From NCBI RefSeq assembly GCF_002749615.1, contig NZ_CP024201.1:4135001-4199000 (forward strand): a stretch of DNA of 64,000 nt, given 5' to 3'. The translations under genes were made by a program, and so were the position numbers. Origin of the DNA: Caulobacter mirabilis (GTDB lineage Bacteria; Pseudomonadota; Alphaproteobacteria; Caulobacterales; Caulobacteraceae). A model generated the notes under the pieces. It worked only from the letters and a program-made list of their open reading frames with translations, was not told the DNA's origin and searched no databases. Shown here one piece after another: positions 53,772 to 63,581 of the stretch (position 1 is its first letter; each line of letters begins with the position of its first letter).

Positions 53772-54824
53772 TCAGCCCTTCTTCTTCGGGACGGCGGCCC
53801 AGTAGTCGAAGTCCAGGATCAGCTCGGGCGGATAGGCGCCGGCGTCGTCCTTGTCCGGGAAATCCGTGCAAGGACGGTCCTTGGCCGCGACCAGCCGCAG
53901 GCGCAGCGCGCCAACGCCGGGCCCGAGGTCCGCCTTGTCCAGCACCTCGCTCCAGGCGAACACCGTGCCGCCGGCGAAATAGGGGTTCACATGCCGCCCG
54001 CCGTTGATCGCCAGGATCTGGCCGGCGTTCTGCAATCCGTTGAAGCTCAGCGCCTTGGCCGTGGAGATCACCACCCCGCCGTAGACCAGGCGTCGACCCG
54101 AGGGGTCCTTGGCCCGTTCATGCTGGTTGAAATGGACCTTGGCGGTGTTCTGGTAGAGGCGGGTGGCCATCTGATGCTCGGCCTCCTCGATCGCCATGCC
54201 GTCGACATGGTCGATCTTCTCGCCGACAGCGTAGTCCTCAAAGGCGTGCGGGGCGCCGGCCAGGGCGAAGTCGTAGCGAGAGAAGTCCAGGCCTTGCGGC
54301 AGGACAAGATCGCTCGCCGCGACCGCGCCGGCCAGCGTCGGCGTCGCCTGCTCGGCGATCTCCGCGGCTTCGTCGCGCTTGCGGACCATGACCCAGCGGA
54401 CGTAGCGCAGCACCGGTTCGCCGGTCTGGTTCACCCCGGTGGTGCGAACATAGACCACGCCGGTCTTGCGGTTGGAGTTCTCCTTCAGCCCGATCACCTC
54501 CGACGTCGCCGTCAGGGTGTCGCCCGGATAGATCGCCTTCAGGAACAGGCCCTCGGCGTAACCCAGGTTGGCCACGGCGTTCAGGCTGATGTCCGGCACG
54601 GTCTTGCCGAAGACCATGTGGAAGGCCAGCAGCGGATCCGCCAGCGAACCCGGCAGGCCGCAGGCGCGTGCGAACTCGTCCGACGAGGTCAGGGCGAAGC
54701 GGGGGCCGTAGAGGGCGTTGTACAGCGCCACGTCCCCAACGGTCACCGTCCGCGGCGTAGCGTGTCTCAGCACCTGCCCGAGCCGGAAGTCCTCGAAGTA
54801 GTTGCCGGGGTCGGTCTTGGACAT
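53772..54824 (-). CDS. mch: MaoC-type dehydratase, mesaconyl-CoA hydratase-like
   Basis: A 350-residue double-hotdog hydratase. Long stretches read like Rhodobacter mesaconyl-CoA hydratase: SKTDPGNYFEDFRLGQVLRH, YNALYGPRFALTSSDEFARA, KTVPDISLNAVANLGYAEG and GLKENSNRKTGVVYVRTTG. Mch converts mesaconyl-CoA to beta-methylmalyl-CoA in the ethylmalonyl-CoA pathway. The start at 54824 gives MSKTDPG. A CitE/malyl-CoA lyase-like gene and mdh are nearby. The pathway's other genes (ccr, ecm, mcd) are not in this window. Confidence 0.88.
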   Translation of the reverse strand: MSKTDPGNYFEDFRLGQVLRHATPRTVTVGDVALYNALYGPRFALTSSDEFARACGLPGSLADPLLAFHMVFGKTVPDISLNAVANLGYAEGLFLKAIYPGDTLTATSEVIGLKENSNRKTGVVYVRTTGVNQTGEPVLRYVRWVMVRKRDEAAEIAEQATPTLAGAVAASDLVLPQGLDFSRYDFALAGAPHAFEDYAVGEKIDHVDGMAIEEAEHQMATRLYQNTAKVHFNQHERAKDPSGRRLVYGGVVISTAKALSFNGLQNAGQILAINGGRHVNPYFAGGTVFAWSEVLDKADLGPGVGALRLRLVAAKDRPCTDFPDKDDAGAYPPELILDFDYWAAVPKKKG

Positions 54825-54847
54825 GGCTCGCTCCGCTACACCGTGGC

Positions 54848-54950
54848 GCGTGGTTCGAGACGCGCCCTGCCGGACGCTCCTCACCGTGACGAACGCTGAG
54901 CTCGTCATCCCGAGGAGCGAGCCTCAAGCGAGCGTCTCGAAGGACGCACC
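54848..54950. repeat. Dispersed repeat, second family, copy 2
   Basis: The segment 54900-54950 is the complement of 29795-29845 with only a couple of changes. Here the unit is longer: the upstream part (GCGTGGTTCGAGACGCGCC at 54847-54865 and GCTCCTCACCGTGACGA near 54876) is a second half facing it, so the whole can fold as a palindrome. It occupies about half of the 234-base gap between mch and mdh. Confidence 0.75.
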
Positions 54951-55043
54951 TCTCCATTGCCGCGTTCTTCGCATTTGCGAAAGAGACTTGAGGCGCGCCC
55001 GCGCCGGGTCTAGACCGCCCGCGACCTCGTTTTCACAAACTGA

Positions 55044-56021
<978 letters not shown>

Positions 56022-56047
56022 CCGCCAAGACAGCCTGAAACGCGAAG

Positions 56048-56078
56048 GGGCGGTCGCTGCGAAGCGGCCGCCCTTTTT
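56048..56078 (+). terminator. Rho-independent terminator of mdh
   Basis: GGGCGGTCGCT (56048-56058) pairs with AGCGGCCGCCC (56063-56073), one G-T pair, GCGA loop, followed by TTTTT. It is 27 bases after the mdh stop codon. Confidence 0.92.
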
Positions 56079-56220
56079 CATGGCTGGCCGCTGCGTGGTT
56101 CGAGCCCCTGCGTCGTTCGACGCGCACTGATGATCCGCCGCCTGTCGAATCCCCTCCCCGTCGCACGTCTCTTGCCAGCGGCCCGGTTTCGGGGCCGCAT
56201 CGGACAAACGGGAGATCGTC

Positions 56221-56718
56221 ATGCGCCTGATCGGTTTCGCTTTCGCTGCGCTGCTGCTCGTCTCAGCCGCGCCCGCCCTCGCTGCACAGCCCGCCGCCGC
56301 GCCGGTCGCCAAACCGGTCCCTCTGGAGACCGTCCGCTGGCTGGCCGGACGGTGGGAGGGCGAGGGCATGGGCGGCCATACCGTCGAGGGCTGGGCCGAC
56401 CCGCACCTTGGCCAGATGGCCGGCTATTTCACCCTGTACAAGGACGGCAAGCCGGTCTTCCACGAGATGATGCTGCTGGAGGAGCACGACGGCGGATTGA
56501 GGCTGCGGATCAAGCACTTCAACCCCGACTTCACCGGCTGGGAGGAGAAAGACAGGTCGACCGATTTCAAGTTCGTCTCCGCCTCCGCGGACGAACTGGC
56601 CTTCACCGCCATCACTTTCAGGCGTGACGGACCCGACCGCATCGTGATCAACCTGCGTCTGCGCGACGACAAGGGCGTCGTGCGCAACGAAGTGTTCCAG
56701 TACAGACGGATACGATGA
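56221..56718 (+). CDS. Secreted DUF6265-like protein
   Basis: A 165-residue protein with a signal peptide (MRLIGFAFAALLLVSAAPALA) and a compact beta-barrel-like domain (LAGRWEGEGMGGHTVEGWADP, GQMAGYFTLYKDGKPVFHEMMLLEE, LRIKHFNPDFTGWEEKD). The WEG/EGWADP and HFNPDFTGWE words fit the DUF6265 family of lipocalin-like periplasmic proteins, which have no known role. Its stop overlaps the start of the GNAT gene. Confidence 0.85.
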   Translation: MRLIGFAFAALLLVSAAPALAAQPAAAPVAKPVPLETVRWLAGRWEGEGMGGHTVEGWADPHLGQMAGYFTLYKDGKPVFHEMMLLEEHDGGLRLRIKHFNPDFTGWEEKDRSTDFKFVSASADELAFTAITFRRDGPDRIVINLRLRDDKGVVRNEVFQYRRIR

Positions 56719-57257
56719 TCGCTCCCGGACCCACGCTCGAGACCGCCCGCCTGATCCTGCGCCCGACCGCCGAGGAGGACCTCGACGGCTGGGCGTCGAT
56801 GATGGCCGACCCCGAAGCCAGCAAGTTCATCGGCGGCGTCCAGGAACGCCCGGCCGCCTGGCGCGGCATGGCCTCGATGGCCGGCAGCTGGGCGATCAAG
56901 GGCTTCGGCATGTTCTCGCTGATCGAGAAGTCGACGGGCCTGTGGGTGGGGCGGATCGGGCCGTGGATGCCGGAAGGCTGGCCCGGCACCGAGGTCGGCT
57001 GGGGCCTGCACCCCAGCGCCCAGGGCAAGGGCTATGCGGTCGAGGCCGGCGTCGCGGCCATCGACTGGGCCTTCGACGCCCTGGGCTGGACCAACGTCAT
57101 CCACTGCATCGACCCGGACAACACGCCGTCGCAGCGGGTGGCCGAGCGGCTGGGCTCCTACAACCAGGGCCCGGGCCGGATGCCGCCGCCCTACCAGGAC
57201 CTGCCGATCGATATCTGGGGCCAGACCCGCGAGGAGTGGCGCGCGCAGCGGAGGTAG
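56715..57257 (+). CDS. GNAT family N-acetyltransferase (RimJ/RimL type)
   Basis: A 180-residue acetyltransferase: LETARLILRPTAEEDLDGW at the start, GRIGPWMPEGWPGTEVGWGL, the acetyl-CoA loop AQGKGYAVEAGVAAIDWAF (Q/R-x-x-G-x-G/A), and VIHCIDPDNTPSQRVAERLG. This is the RimJ/RimL branch that acetylates ribosomal protein N-termini or small amines. ATGA overlap with the upstream secreted-protein gene makes a two-gene operon. Confidence 0.93.
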   Translation: MIAPGPTLETARLILRPTAEEDLDGWASMMADPEASKFIGGVQERPAAWRGMASMAGSWAIKGFGMFSLIEKSTGLWVGRIGPWMPEGWPGTEVGWGLHPSAQGKGYAVEAGVAAIDWAFDALGWTNVIHCIDPDNTPSQRVAERLGSYNQGPGRMPPPYQDLPIDIWGQTREEWRAQRR

Positions 57258-57263
57258 CGCCGG

Positions 57264-58169
57264 CTAGGCGCGCCAGGAGGCGGCGACATACTCCGTCAGC
57301 CCCTCGGCCAGGTGGTCGAACATCAGGCGCATGCGGCGCTGGGCCTTCAGGTCCTCGTGCAGGACCAGCCAGACCGGCAGGTCGAACTCGACCACGCCCG
57401 GCATCACCGGCACCAGGCCGTCGCGCCGCGCCAGGCCGTACTGGCAGGCGCCGATCCCGAAGCCCGCGCAGATGGCGGCGTACTGGCCGATGTCGCTGTC
57501 CGTCCGATACGAGAACAGGTCCCGGGACAGCGGCACGCCCGTGTCCAAGACCGCCCGGATGCCGGGGGTCTCGTTGTCGTAGCCGATGATCGCGTGCTTC
57601 CGCAGCGCCTCCACGCTGTCGGGCATGCCCCGACGCGCGAGGTAGTCGGGATGGGCGTGCAGGCCGAGCGCGACGTCGCCGAGGTAGCGGGCGACCAGGG
57701 CCGACTGGGCCGGCCGCACCATTCGCACGGCGATGTCGGCGGCGCGCCGCAACAGGTCCTCGGTGCGGTTGGACATCACCAGCTCGACCGCGACCTCGGG
57801 ATGGGTTTGGTTGAAGCGCGTCAGGAGCGGCGGCAGGACATGGGCGCTGACCATCTCGCTGGCGGTCAGGCGAACGACGCCCCGGGCCTCGTCCCGCCCG
57901 CCCGAGGCGGCCCGGACCAGCGCCAGGGCTGAGGCGGCCATCGCCTCGGCGTGAGGCCGCAGCTCTTCGGCGGTTTCGGTCGGCAGCAGGCCGCGCGGCG
58001 AGCGGACGAACAGGGCGACCCCGCCCAGCGCCGCCTCCAGCTCGGCGATGTGCCGGCCGATGGTCGGCTGGGTCTGGCCCAGGACCCGGGCCGCGCCGGA
58101 CAGACTCCCCTCGACCAGCACGGCCAGGAAGGAGCGCATCAGTTCCCAGTCGGGCGCGTCCGATCTCAT
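57264..58169 (-). CDS. LysR family transcriptional regulator
   Basis: A 301-residue LysR protein: N-terminal winged helix (MRSFLAVLVEGSLSGAARVLGQTQPTIGRHIAELEA) and a type 2 periplasmic-binding-like effector domain (EVAVELVMSNRTEDLLRRAADIAVRM). It is divergent from an NAD(P)-binding protein gene with 92 bases between starts, the usual arrangement of a LysR regulator and its target. Confidence 0.94.
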   Translation of the reverse strand: MRSDAPDWELMRSFLAVLVEGSLSGAARVLGQTQPTIGRHIAELEAALGGVALFVRSPRGLLPTETAEELRPHAEAMAASALALVRAASGGRDEARGVVRLTASEMVSAHVLPPLLTRFNQTHPEVAVELVMSNRTEDLLRRAADIAVRMVRPAQSALVARYLGDVALGLHAHPDYLARRGMPDSVEALRKHAIIGYDNETPGIRAVLDTGVPLSRDLFSYRTDSDIGQYAAICAGFGIGACQYGLARRDGLVPVMPGVVEFDLPVWLVLHEDLKAQRRMRLMFDHLAEGLTEYVAASWRA

Positions 58170-58180
58170 GCATTTCTGAA

Positions 58181-58191
58181 TATCAAAGATA
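58181..58191. promoter_or_regulatory. Candidate LysR operator
   Basis: TATC-AAA-GATA is a perfect short inverted repeat 12 bases from the lysR start in the divergent gap, in a locally AT-rich stretch (58170-58220). LysR sites are usually T-N11-A; this one is shorter, so the full site may be wider. Confidence 0.4.
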
Positions 58192-58261
58192 CGACTTAGC
58201 GCAATTTTCTATATCCGTCGCAGGCCGCATCTTGCCATCATCAGAGACGAGGAGGTCGGCC

Positions 58262-59278
58262 ATGTCGACGCAGACGAACAACACGGGGAACAAGACGGCC
58301 CTGGTCCTGGGTGCGACCGGCGGCGTGGGCGGGGAAATGACGCGGGCGCTGATCCGCCACGGCTGGCGCGTCCGCGCCCTGGCCCGCCGCCCCGAGGCCG
58401 CGCCGGCCATGACCGGGGTCGAGTGGGTGAAGGGCGACGCCATGGACCGCGCTTCGGTCGTCGCGGCGGCCCAGGGCGCATCAACGATCGTGCATGCGGT
58501 GAACCCGCCCGGCTATCGCAACTGGGCGGGCCTGGTCCTGCCGATGATCGACAACACCATCGATGCGGCGGCCGCGGCGGGCGGGGCCCGGATCGTGCTG
58601 CCGGGAACGATCTACAACTACGGCCCGGACGCCTTGCCGCTGCTGAAGGAGACCTCGCCGCAGACCCCGGTCACCCGAAAGGGCCGGATCCGGGTCGAGC
58701 TGGAACGGCGGCTGGAAGCCGCCGCCGAGATCGGCGTCCCGAGCCTTGTCCTGCGCTGCGGCGACTTCTTCGGCCCTCGGCCCGGCAACAACTGGTTCAG
58801 CCAAGGCCTCGTCTCCGCCGGCAAGCCGGTCGCCGCAGTCACCTATCCGGGCCCGCTGGAGATCGGCCATGCCTGGGCCTACCTGCCCGACGTCGGGGAG
58901 ACCGCCGCCCGGCTGCTGGCCTTCGGCGACGACCTGGCCCCCTTCGCGACCTTCCATATGGAGGGGCATTGGCTGGAGCACGGCGGCCAGATGGTCGAGG
59001 CGATCGCCCGCGCCGTCGGCCGGCCGGACCTGCCCGTGAAGACCCTGCCATGGACGGCGCTGCGGCTCGCCGCGCCGTTCAACGAGACCCTGCGGGAGAT
59101 GCTGGAGATGCGCTACCTCTGGCAGGCGCCGATCCGGCTCGACAACCGCCGCCTGGTCGCCCTGCTCGGCGCCGAGCCGCGCACCCCGCTCAACGTTGCG
59201 GTGAAGGCCTCGCTACAGGGCGCCGGCTGCCTGCCGCCGATTCAGAACCAGCCGGCTTCGCGCAGAGCCTTCGCATAG
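58262..59278 (+). CDS. NAD-dependent epimerase/NmrA-like oxidoreductase
   Basis: A 338-residue Rossmann protein (ALVLGATGGVGGEMTRALIRHG at 13-34) of the extended SDR/NmrA type, with NNW and YLPDVGETAARLLAF in the middle. The SDR Tyr-x-x-x-Lys pair is not obvious (VTRKGRIRVELE occupies the place), so it may be a sensor or a reductase of a different type. It starts at 58262, divergent from lysR. Its last 37 bases overlap the end of the convergent LytTR gene. Confidence 0.85.
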   Translation: MSTQTNNTGNKTALVLGATGGVGGEMTRALIRHGWRVRALARRPEAAPAMTGVEWVKGDAMDRASVVAAAQGASTIVHAVNPPGYRNWAGLVLPMIDNTIDAAAAAGGARIVLPGTIYNYGPDALPLLKETSPQTPVTRKGRIRVELERRLEAAAEIGVPSLVLRCGDFFGPRPGNNWFSQGLVSAGKPVAAVTYPGPLEIGHAWAYLPDVGETAARLLAFGDDLAPFATFHMEGHWLEHGGQMVEAIARAVGRPDLPVKTLPWTALRLAAPFNETLREMLEMRYLWQAPIRLDNRRLVALLGAEPRTPLNVAVKASLQGAGCLPPIQNQPASRRAFA

Positions 59279-60078
59279 GCCCGACTGACGGGGACCTGCG
59301 CCCCGTCGGTCAGGGTCAGGGTCGCGCGGCCGTCGCCCCGCTTGGCGTCGGCCACCGCCCCCTTGGCGACCCACCACGAGCGGTGGACCTGGGCGCCTTC
59401 GAGCCCCTCCAGCTCGGCCACCGCGTCCGACAGCCGCATCAGGATCAGATCCTGCCCCTTGCTGGTGTGAAGCCGCAGATAGTGGTCCTCGGCCTCGACG
59501 GCGTAGAGCTCGGCGCTCCGCAGTTTCAGCGGCAGGCGATCGAGGAAACGCGGCGGGGCGGCGCCGGCCGGAGCCGCGTGGGTCGCCGCCGGCTCGCGCT
59601 CGGCCAGGTAGTTCAGCGCGGTCATCACCGCCGTGACGATGAAGGTCGGCCCGAGGAAGTAGGGCAGGTGCGCGATCTCCATCGGACCAGCGTGAAAAAG
59701 ACCTCTGGTGACGAACCAGATGATCAGCGTCAGCGGGATGGTCAGGCCCGTGGCGATGACGACGCCCTGCAGCACGGGTCGGTCGTCGAACAGACCGCCG
59801 CGATCGACGAGCTCGGAGACCACGACCCCGCCCGCGCCGCCGATCAGCATGATCACGATCCAGTAGCCGAGCCGCCATGAGAACGGCGCAGGACCGGTGC
59901 CGAACGCGCCGACCACAGCCATGAAGACGCCGGCCGCCACCGCGATCGCCAGGCCGCGCCAATGGCGACGCGCCAGGCTCGTGGTCATCCACGAAGCGCG
60001 AACGGCGCCGCCCGTCGTTTCGCGAATGGCGGTCGGTTTGTCACGCATCGGCGGCTGCACGGTCTCGCGGCTCCCCAT
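59242..60078 (-). CDS. Membrane-bound LytTR-domain transcriptional regulator
   Basis: A 278-residue protein with four transmembrane helices (about 42-165) and a C-terminal LytTR DNA-binding domain (LPLKLRSAELYAVEAEDHYLRLHT ... VHRSWWVAKGAV ... VPVSRAYAKALREAGW). This one-component design, with a membrane sensor joined directly to LytTR, is common in Caulobacterales. Starts at 60078 or the Met at 60048. Adjacent genes on the other strand, the DUF2141 and carotenoid oxygenase unit, are candidate targets. Confidence 0.92.
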   Translation of the reverse strand: MGSRETVQPPMRDKPTAIRETTGGAVRASWMTTSLARRHWRGLAIAVAAGVFMAVVGAFGTGPAPFSWRLGYWIVIMLIGGAGGVVVSELVDRGGLFDDRPVLQGVVIATGLTIPLTLIIWFVTRGLFHAGPMEIAHLPYFLGPTFIVTAVMTALNYLAEREPAATHAAPAGAAPPRFLDRLPLKLRSAELYAVEAEDHYLRLHTSKGQDLILMRLSDAVAELEGLEGAQVHRSWWVAKGAVADAKRGDGRATLTLTDGAQVPVSRAYAKALREAGWF

Positions 60079-60120
60079 AAGCCCTCGGTCATCGACAACC
60101 CGCCAGCAAGGCCGCTCCCG

Positions 60121-60594
60121 ATGATCTCCCGCCCGATGAAGACCGCCGCCCTGTTCCTGTCAATCGCGACGGTCCAGGTCGCCGCCTACGCCGCCCTGCC
60201 GCTCAGCGCCGCCCAGGCCCAGGAGGCGCCCGTCGCCGCCCTGACCCTCGCCTTCAAGGGGATCACCCAGCCGACCGGCGCGATCCGCGGCCAGCTGTTC
60301 GCCGACCAGGCCGGCTACGAAGGCAAGGGCAAGGCGGTCTCCACCTTCGCCGTGCCGGTCACCGGCGACAGCGCCTCCCTGATCGTGCCCGGCCTCGCGC
60401 CCGGCCGCTATGCCGTGAAGGCGTTCCACGACGTCGACGGCGACGGGAAGATGGCGACCAACCCCTTCGGCATCCCGACCGAGCCCTTCGCCTTCTCGAA
60501 CGACGCCCGGGGCGCCTTCGGACCGGCCGACTGGGCCGATGCGGCCTTCGAGGTCGGCCCCGGCGAAACCGCCCACGCCATCACCATCGACTGA
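60121..60594 (+). CDS. Secreted DUF2141 protein
   Basis: A 157-residue protein with signal peptide (MKTAALFLSIATVQVAAYAAL from Met6) and the DUF2141 fold: LTLAFKGITQPTGAIRGQLFA, VPGLAPGRYAVKAFHDVDGDGKMATNPFGIPTEPFAFSNDARG. The HDxDGDGK segment resembles a calcium-binding loop. Function unknown; DUF2141 genes often sit beside carotenoid or lipid enzymes. 36 bases before the oxygenase gene. Confidence 0.9.
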   Translation: MISRPMKTAALFLSIATVQVAAYAALPLSAAQAQEAPVAALTLAFKGITQPTGAIRGQLFADQAGYEGKGKAVSTFAVPVTGDSASLIVPGLAPGRYAVKAFHDVDGDGKMATNPFGIPTEPFAFSNDARGAFGPADWADAAFEVGPGETAHAITID

Positions 60595-60630
60595 TCGCAG
60601 CGCCCGCCCCACGCCTGTCCGGAGCCCGCC

Positions 60631-62088
60631 ATGAACCGCCGCAACTTCCTCGCCGCCACGACCGCCGCCCTCGCCGGCGTCGCCGCCAATCCCGACGTCC
60701 TGCATGCGGCCGCCATGGGCGGCGGCGACTGGACCCTGATGGTCCGCGATATCGAGGCCGGCCTGCCGCGCCAGGCGCTGCGCAAGCTGCACGGCCGGGC
60801 GCCGGCCGATCTGACCGGCGTCCTGTACCGCAACGGCCCGGCCAAGTTCCGCCGTCCGGGCGGCTCGGCCGGCCACTGGTTCGACGGCGACGGCCTGGTG
60901 CGCGCCTTCCGCATCGGCGACGGCCAGGCCAGCCTCGCGGCCCGGTTCGTCGATACGCCCAAGCGCCGCGTCGACGCCAAGGCCGACGCCGTGGTCACGC
61001 CCGGCTTCGGCACCTCCACCGGCAAGGGCGCGGTGGTCGGCAACAGCGACGACGTCAGCGCCGCCAACACCTCGGTGCTGATGGCGGGCGACGAGCTCTG
61101 GGCCTTGTGGGAAGCCGGCTCGCCCTTCGCCATGGATCCCGACACCCTGGCCACCCGCGGCCCGAAGGCGCTGCGCCCCGACCTGGCCCACATGCCCTTC
61201 CTGGCCCATCCGCGCGTCGAGCCGAACGGCCGCGTCTGGAACCTTGGCGTCTCCGGCCGCAAGGCCCTGGTCTGGCGCCTGTCGCCGGGCGGCGCGCTGG
61301 AAGCGGCCGACATGATCGACCTGGGCCGGCCCAGCTACATCCACGACTTCACCGCCACAGACCGGCATCTGGTGATCGTGCTGCAGCCCTGGGTGCAGGC
61401 GCGGTTCGTCGCCCCGGTGGTGCGCAGCTACGACTGGAAGCCGGAGCTCGGCACGCGGATCCTGGTGGTCGACAAGGACGACTTCTCCAAGCGCCGCGAG
61501 TTCGAGGCGCCGCCGCTGTTCTTCTTCCACCTGGGCGACGCCTGGAGCGATCGGGACGGGACGATCCGCTTCGACGCCGCCATCGACAAGGATCCGTCCT
61601 TCGCGATCGAGGGAGCCTCCGCGCTCGTCCAGGGGCGCAAGGTCAACGGCGCCGACAGCCAGATGGTCCTGATCAGCCTGCGCCCCGACGGCCGGGTGGA
61701 CCTCGATCGTCCCGGCGTGGTCGGCGAGTTCCCCCGCACCGATCCGCGCTTCGCCGGCCTGGGTCGCGACCGCACCGTCCACCTGACCAAGGGCTCGCCC
61801 AACCATCCCGAGCTGCGCGCCGTGGCCGTCACCGACTGGCGGCGCGGCCGGACCGAGTCGTTCGACTTCGGCGCCGACCAGATCACCGAGGAGGCGGTCT
61901 TCGTCCCCCGTCCCGGCGGCTCGGGCGAGTTCGACGGCTGGCTGGTCGGCACGACCATCAACATCGCCGCCAGGCGCACCGAGCTGCACGTCCTCGACGC
62001 GCGCCGCGTCGGCGATGGCCCCCTCGTCAGCTGGGCGGTCGATCAGGCCCTGCCGATGACCTTCCACGGCGTGTTCGCGAAGGCCTGA
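60631..62088 (+). CDS. Tat-exported carotenoid oxygenase family protein
   Basis: A 485-residue non-haem iron dioxygenase (RPE65/lignostilbene dioxygenase family). The four iron His are visible: His193 (LAHPRV), His238 (YIHDF), His300 (FFFHLG) and His479 (TFHGV). It begins MNRRNFLAATTAALAGVAAN, a twin-arginine signal, so the folded enzyme should act in the periplasm, whereas most bacterial members are cytoplasmic. Substrate could be a carotenoid, apocarotenoid or stilbene. Followed 5 bases on by a DUF2306 gene. Confidence 0.93.
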   Translation: MNRRNFLAATTAALAGVAANPDVLHAAAMGGGDWTLMVRDIEAGLPRQALRKLHGRAPADLTGVLYRNGPAKFRRPGGSAGHWFDGDGLVRAFRIGDGQASLAARFVDTPKRRVDAKADAVVTPGFGTSTGKGAVVGNSDDVSAANTSVLMAGDELWALWEAGSPFAMDPDTLATRGPKALRPDLAHMPFLAHPRVEPNGRVWNLGVSGRKALVWRLSPGGALEAADMIDLGRPSYIHDFTATDRHLVIVLQPWVQARFVAPVVRSYDWKPELGTRILVVDKDDFSKRREFEAPPLFFFHLGDAWSDRDGTIRFDAAIDKDPSFAIEGASALVQGRKVNGADSQMVLISLRPDGRVDLDRPGVVGEFPRTDPRFAGLGRDRTVHLTKGSPNHPELRAVAVTDWRRGRTESFDFGADQITEEAVFVPRPGGSGEFDGWLVGTTINIAARRTELHVLDARRVGDGPLVSWAVDQALPMTFHGVFAKA

Positions 62089-62093
62089 CGACC

Positions 62094-62624
62094 ATGGCCG
62101 CCACCCCGTCCCGCATCCGCCCGGCCAGCCGCCTGGCCGGCTGGGCCCTGGTCGCCGCGGCGGCCATCGCCCTGGCCCTCTACGCCGGACCGCAGATCAT
62201 CGCCCTGGCCAAGACGAGCCGTCTGCACGCCCCCGATCTCGCCCTGTTCGCGGCCCAGCCCTGGGTGATCCAGGTCCACATCCTGGCCGCCCTGGCCATG
62301 GTCGCCCTGGGCGGGATCATCCTGTCGCTGCGCAAGGGCGATCGGCTGCACCGGACCGCAGGCTGGATCTGGACGATCTTGATGATGATCACCGCCGGCA
62401 GCTCGCTCTTCATCGTCGGCATCAACGGCGACGTATGGTCGCTGATCCACCTGCTCAGCGGCTGGACCCTGGTCTCGCTGCCGGCCGCGATCTACGCCGC
62501 GCGGAAGCATCGGATCGAGATCCATCGCCGGGCGATGACGGGACTGTTCGTCGGCGGAGCATTGATCGCCGGCGGCTTCGCCTTCGTGCCTGGGCGGCTG
62601 ATGTGGCGGCTGCTGTTCGGCTGA
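62094..62624 (+). CDS. DUF2306 membrane protein
   Basis: A 176-residue inner-membrane protein with four or five helices: LAGWALVAAAAIALALYAGP, HILAALAMVALGGIILSLRKGDRLHRTAGWIWTILM, GWTLVSLPAAIYAARKHRIEIHRRAMTGLFVGG. The His-rich helix ends (LHRTAGW, IHRRAM, IQVHI) could bind haem or metal, as suggested for the DUF2306 family. Cotranscribed with the oxygenase. Confidence 0.88.
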   Translation: MAATPSRIRPASRLAGWALVAAAAIALALYAGPQIIALAKTSRLHAPDLALFAAQPWVIQVHILAALAMVALGGIILSLRKGDRLHRTAGWIWTILMMITAGSSLFIVGINGDVWSLIHLLSGWTLVSLPAAIYAARKHRIEIHRRAMTGLFVGGALIAGGFAFVPGRLMWRLLFG

Positions 62625-62704
62625 GGCCTGTTGCTATCGGCCGCGACGCAGGGCTATCGGGGCGTGACCGGCGTTCTCTGCCGGTCCGTCAGGATGCGCG
62701 CGTG

Positions 62705-63400
62705 ATGACCACCGCCAAGCCCAAAGGCCGCACCGGCGGCCGCGGCCGCCCCTCGAAATCGGTCGGGGTCGACCTCAAGGAGGCGATCCTCGACTCGGCC
62801 GAGGGACTGTTCGCGCGGCACGGCTTCTACGGCGTCACCACCCGCCAGGTCGCCTCCGAGGCCGGCGTCGACACCGCCCTGATCCACTACTACTTCGGCG
62901 CCAAGCGCGAGCTGTTCGACGCGGTGCTGCTGCGCCGGGCCGAGATCCTCAACCGCGACCGCGCCGAGGCGATGACCGCCTACGAGGCCGCCCATCCCGG
63001 GACCATGACCGCGGAAGGGATCATTGCCGCCTTCGTCGACCCGCTGATCGAGCGCGCCCACAGCGGCGGCCAGGGCTGGAAGAACTACTGCGCCCTGGTC
63101 GCCCAGGTGAACAACACACCGGCCTGGGGCGGCGAGACCATGCACCGTTTCTTCGATCCCGTGGTCCACCAGCTGGTCGAGACCCTCAAGCGCGCTCTGC
63201 CCGACGCCGAGCTGCCCGACCTCTACTGGTGCTACCAGTTCCTGACCGGCTCGATGATGCTGACCGTGTCGGAGACCGGCCGGATCGATCAGCTGTCGGA
63301 CGGCCAGTGCCATTCCAGCGACCTCGACGCCGCCCGGCAACGGCTCTACGCCTACTGCGCCGCGGGCTTCGAGGCGGTCGTCCGACGCCCCCGTATCTGA
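62705..63400 (+). CDS. TetR family transcriptional regulator
   Basis: A 231-residue regulator with a basic start (GRTGGRGRPSKS), TetR helix-turn-helix (ILDSAEGLFARHGFYGVTTRQVASEAGVDTALIHYYFGAKRELF) and a helical ligand domain. The CTVSETGRIDQLS-like end belongs to the TetR_C type found with TonB receptors and hydrolytic enzymes in sphingomonads and Caulobacter. ATG at 62705; a GTG one codon earlier is possible. Located between the oxygenase group and the TonB receptor. Confidence 0.93.
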   Translation: MTTAKPKGRTGGRGRPSKSVGVDLKEAILDSAEGLFARHGFYGVTTRQVASEAGVDTALIHYYFGAKRELFDAVLLRRAEILNRDRAEAMTAYEAAHPGTMTAEGIIAAFVDPLIERAHSGGQGWKNYCALVAQVNNTPAWGGETMHRFFDPVVHQLVETLKRALPDAELPDLYWCYQFLTGSMMLTVSETGRIDQLSDGQCHSSDLDAARQRLYAYCAAGFEAVVRRPRI

Positions 63401-63439
63401 CCGCCCGGCGGGCGCGCCGCCCCATGTGGCGCCAATTCA

Positions 63440-63450
63440 TCACTCAGTGA
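63440..63450 (+). promoter_or_regulatory. Candidate TetR operator upstream of the TonB receptor
   Basis: TCACT-C-AGTGA is a perfect inverted repeat, flanked by AAT and AAA, 40 bases after the tetR stop and 131 bases before the receptor start. TCACTxAGTGA-type sites are usual for TetR regulators of TonB receptor genes. Confidence 0.55.
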
Positions 63451-63581
63451 AAAATAGCGCCGTTCGAGGATCGCGCCTCTTTCGCGCGCGACGCGGTTCG
63501 CCGATGGTCGCCACAATTCGCGTTCTGGTGAATTTGGAACTTTGACGGTCCGGGCAACGGACCGCTCGGGAGGAAAGCAAG

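Noticed and set aside
56085..56130. Third copy of the repeat at 54848-54950
   Set aside because: Only a short word (GTGGTTCGAG) is shared; not enough to call a copy.
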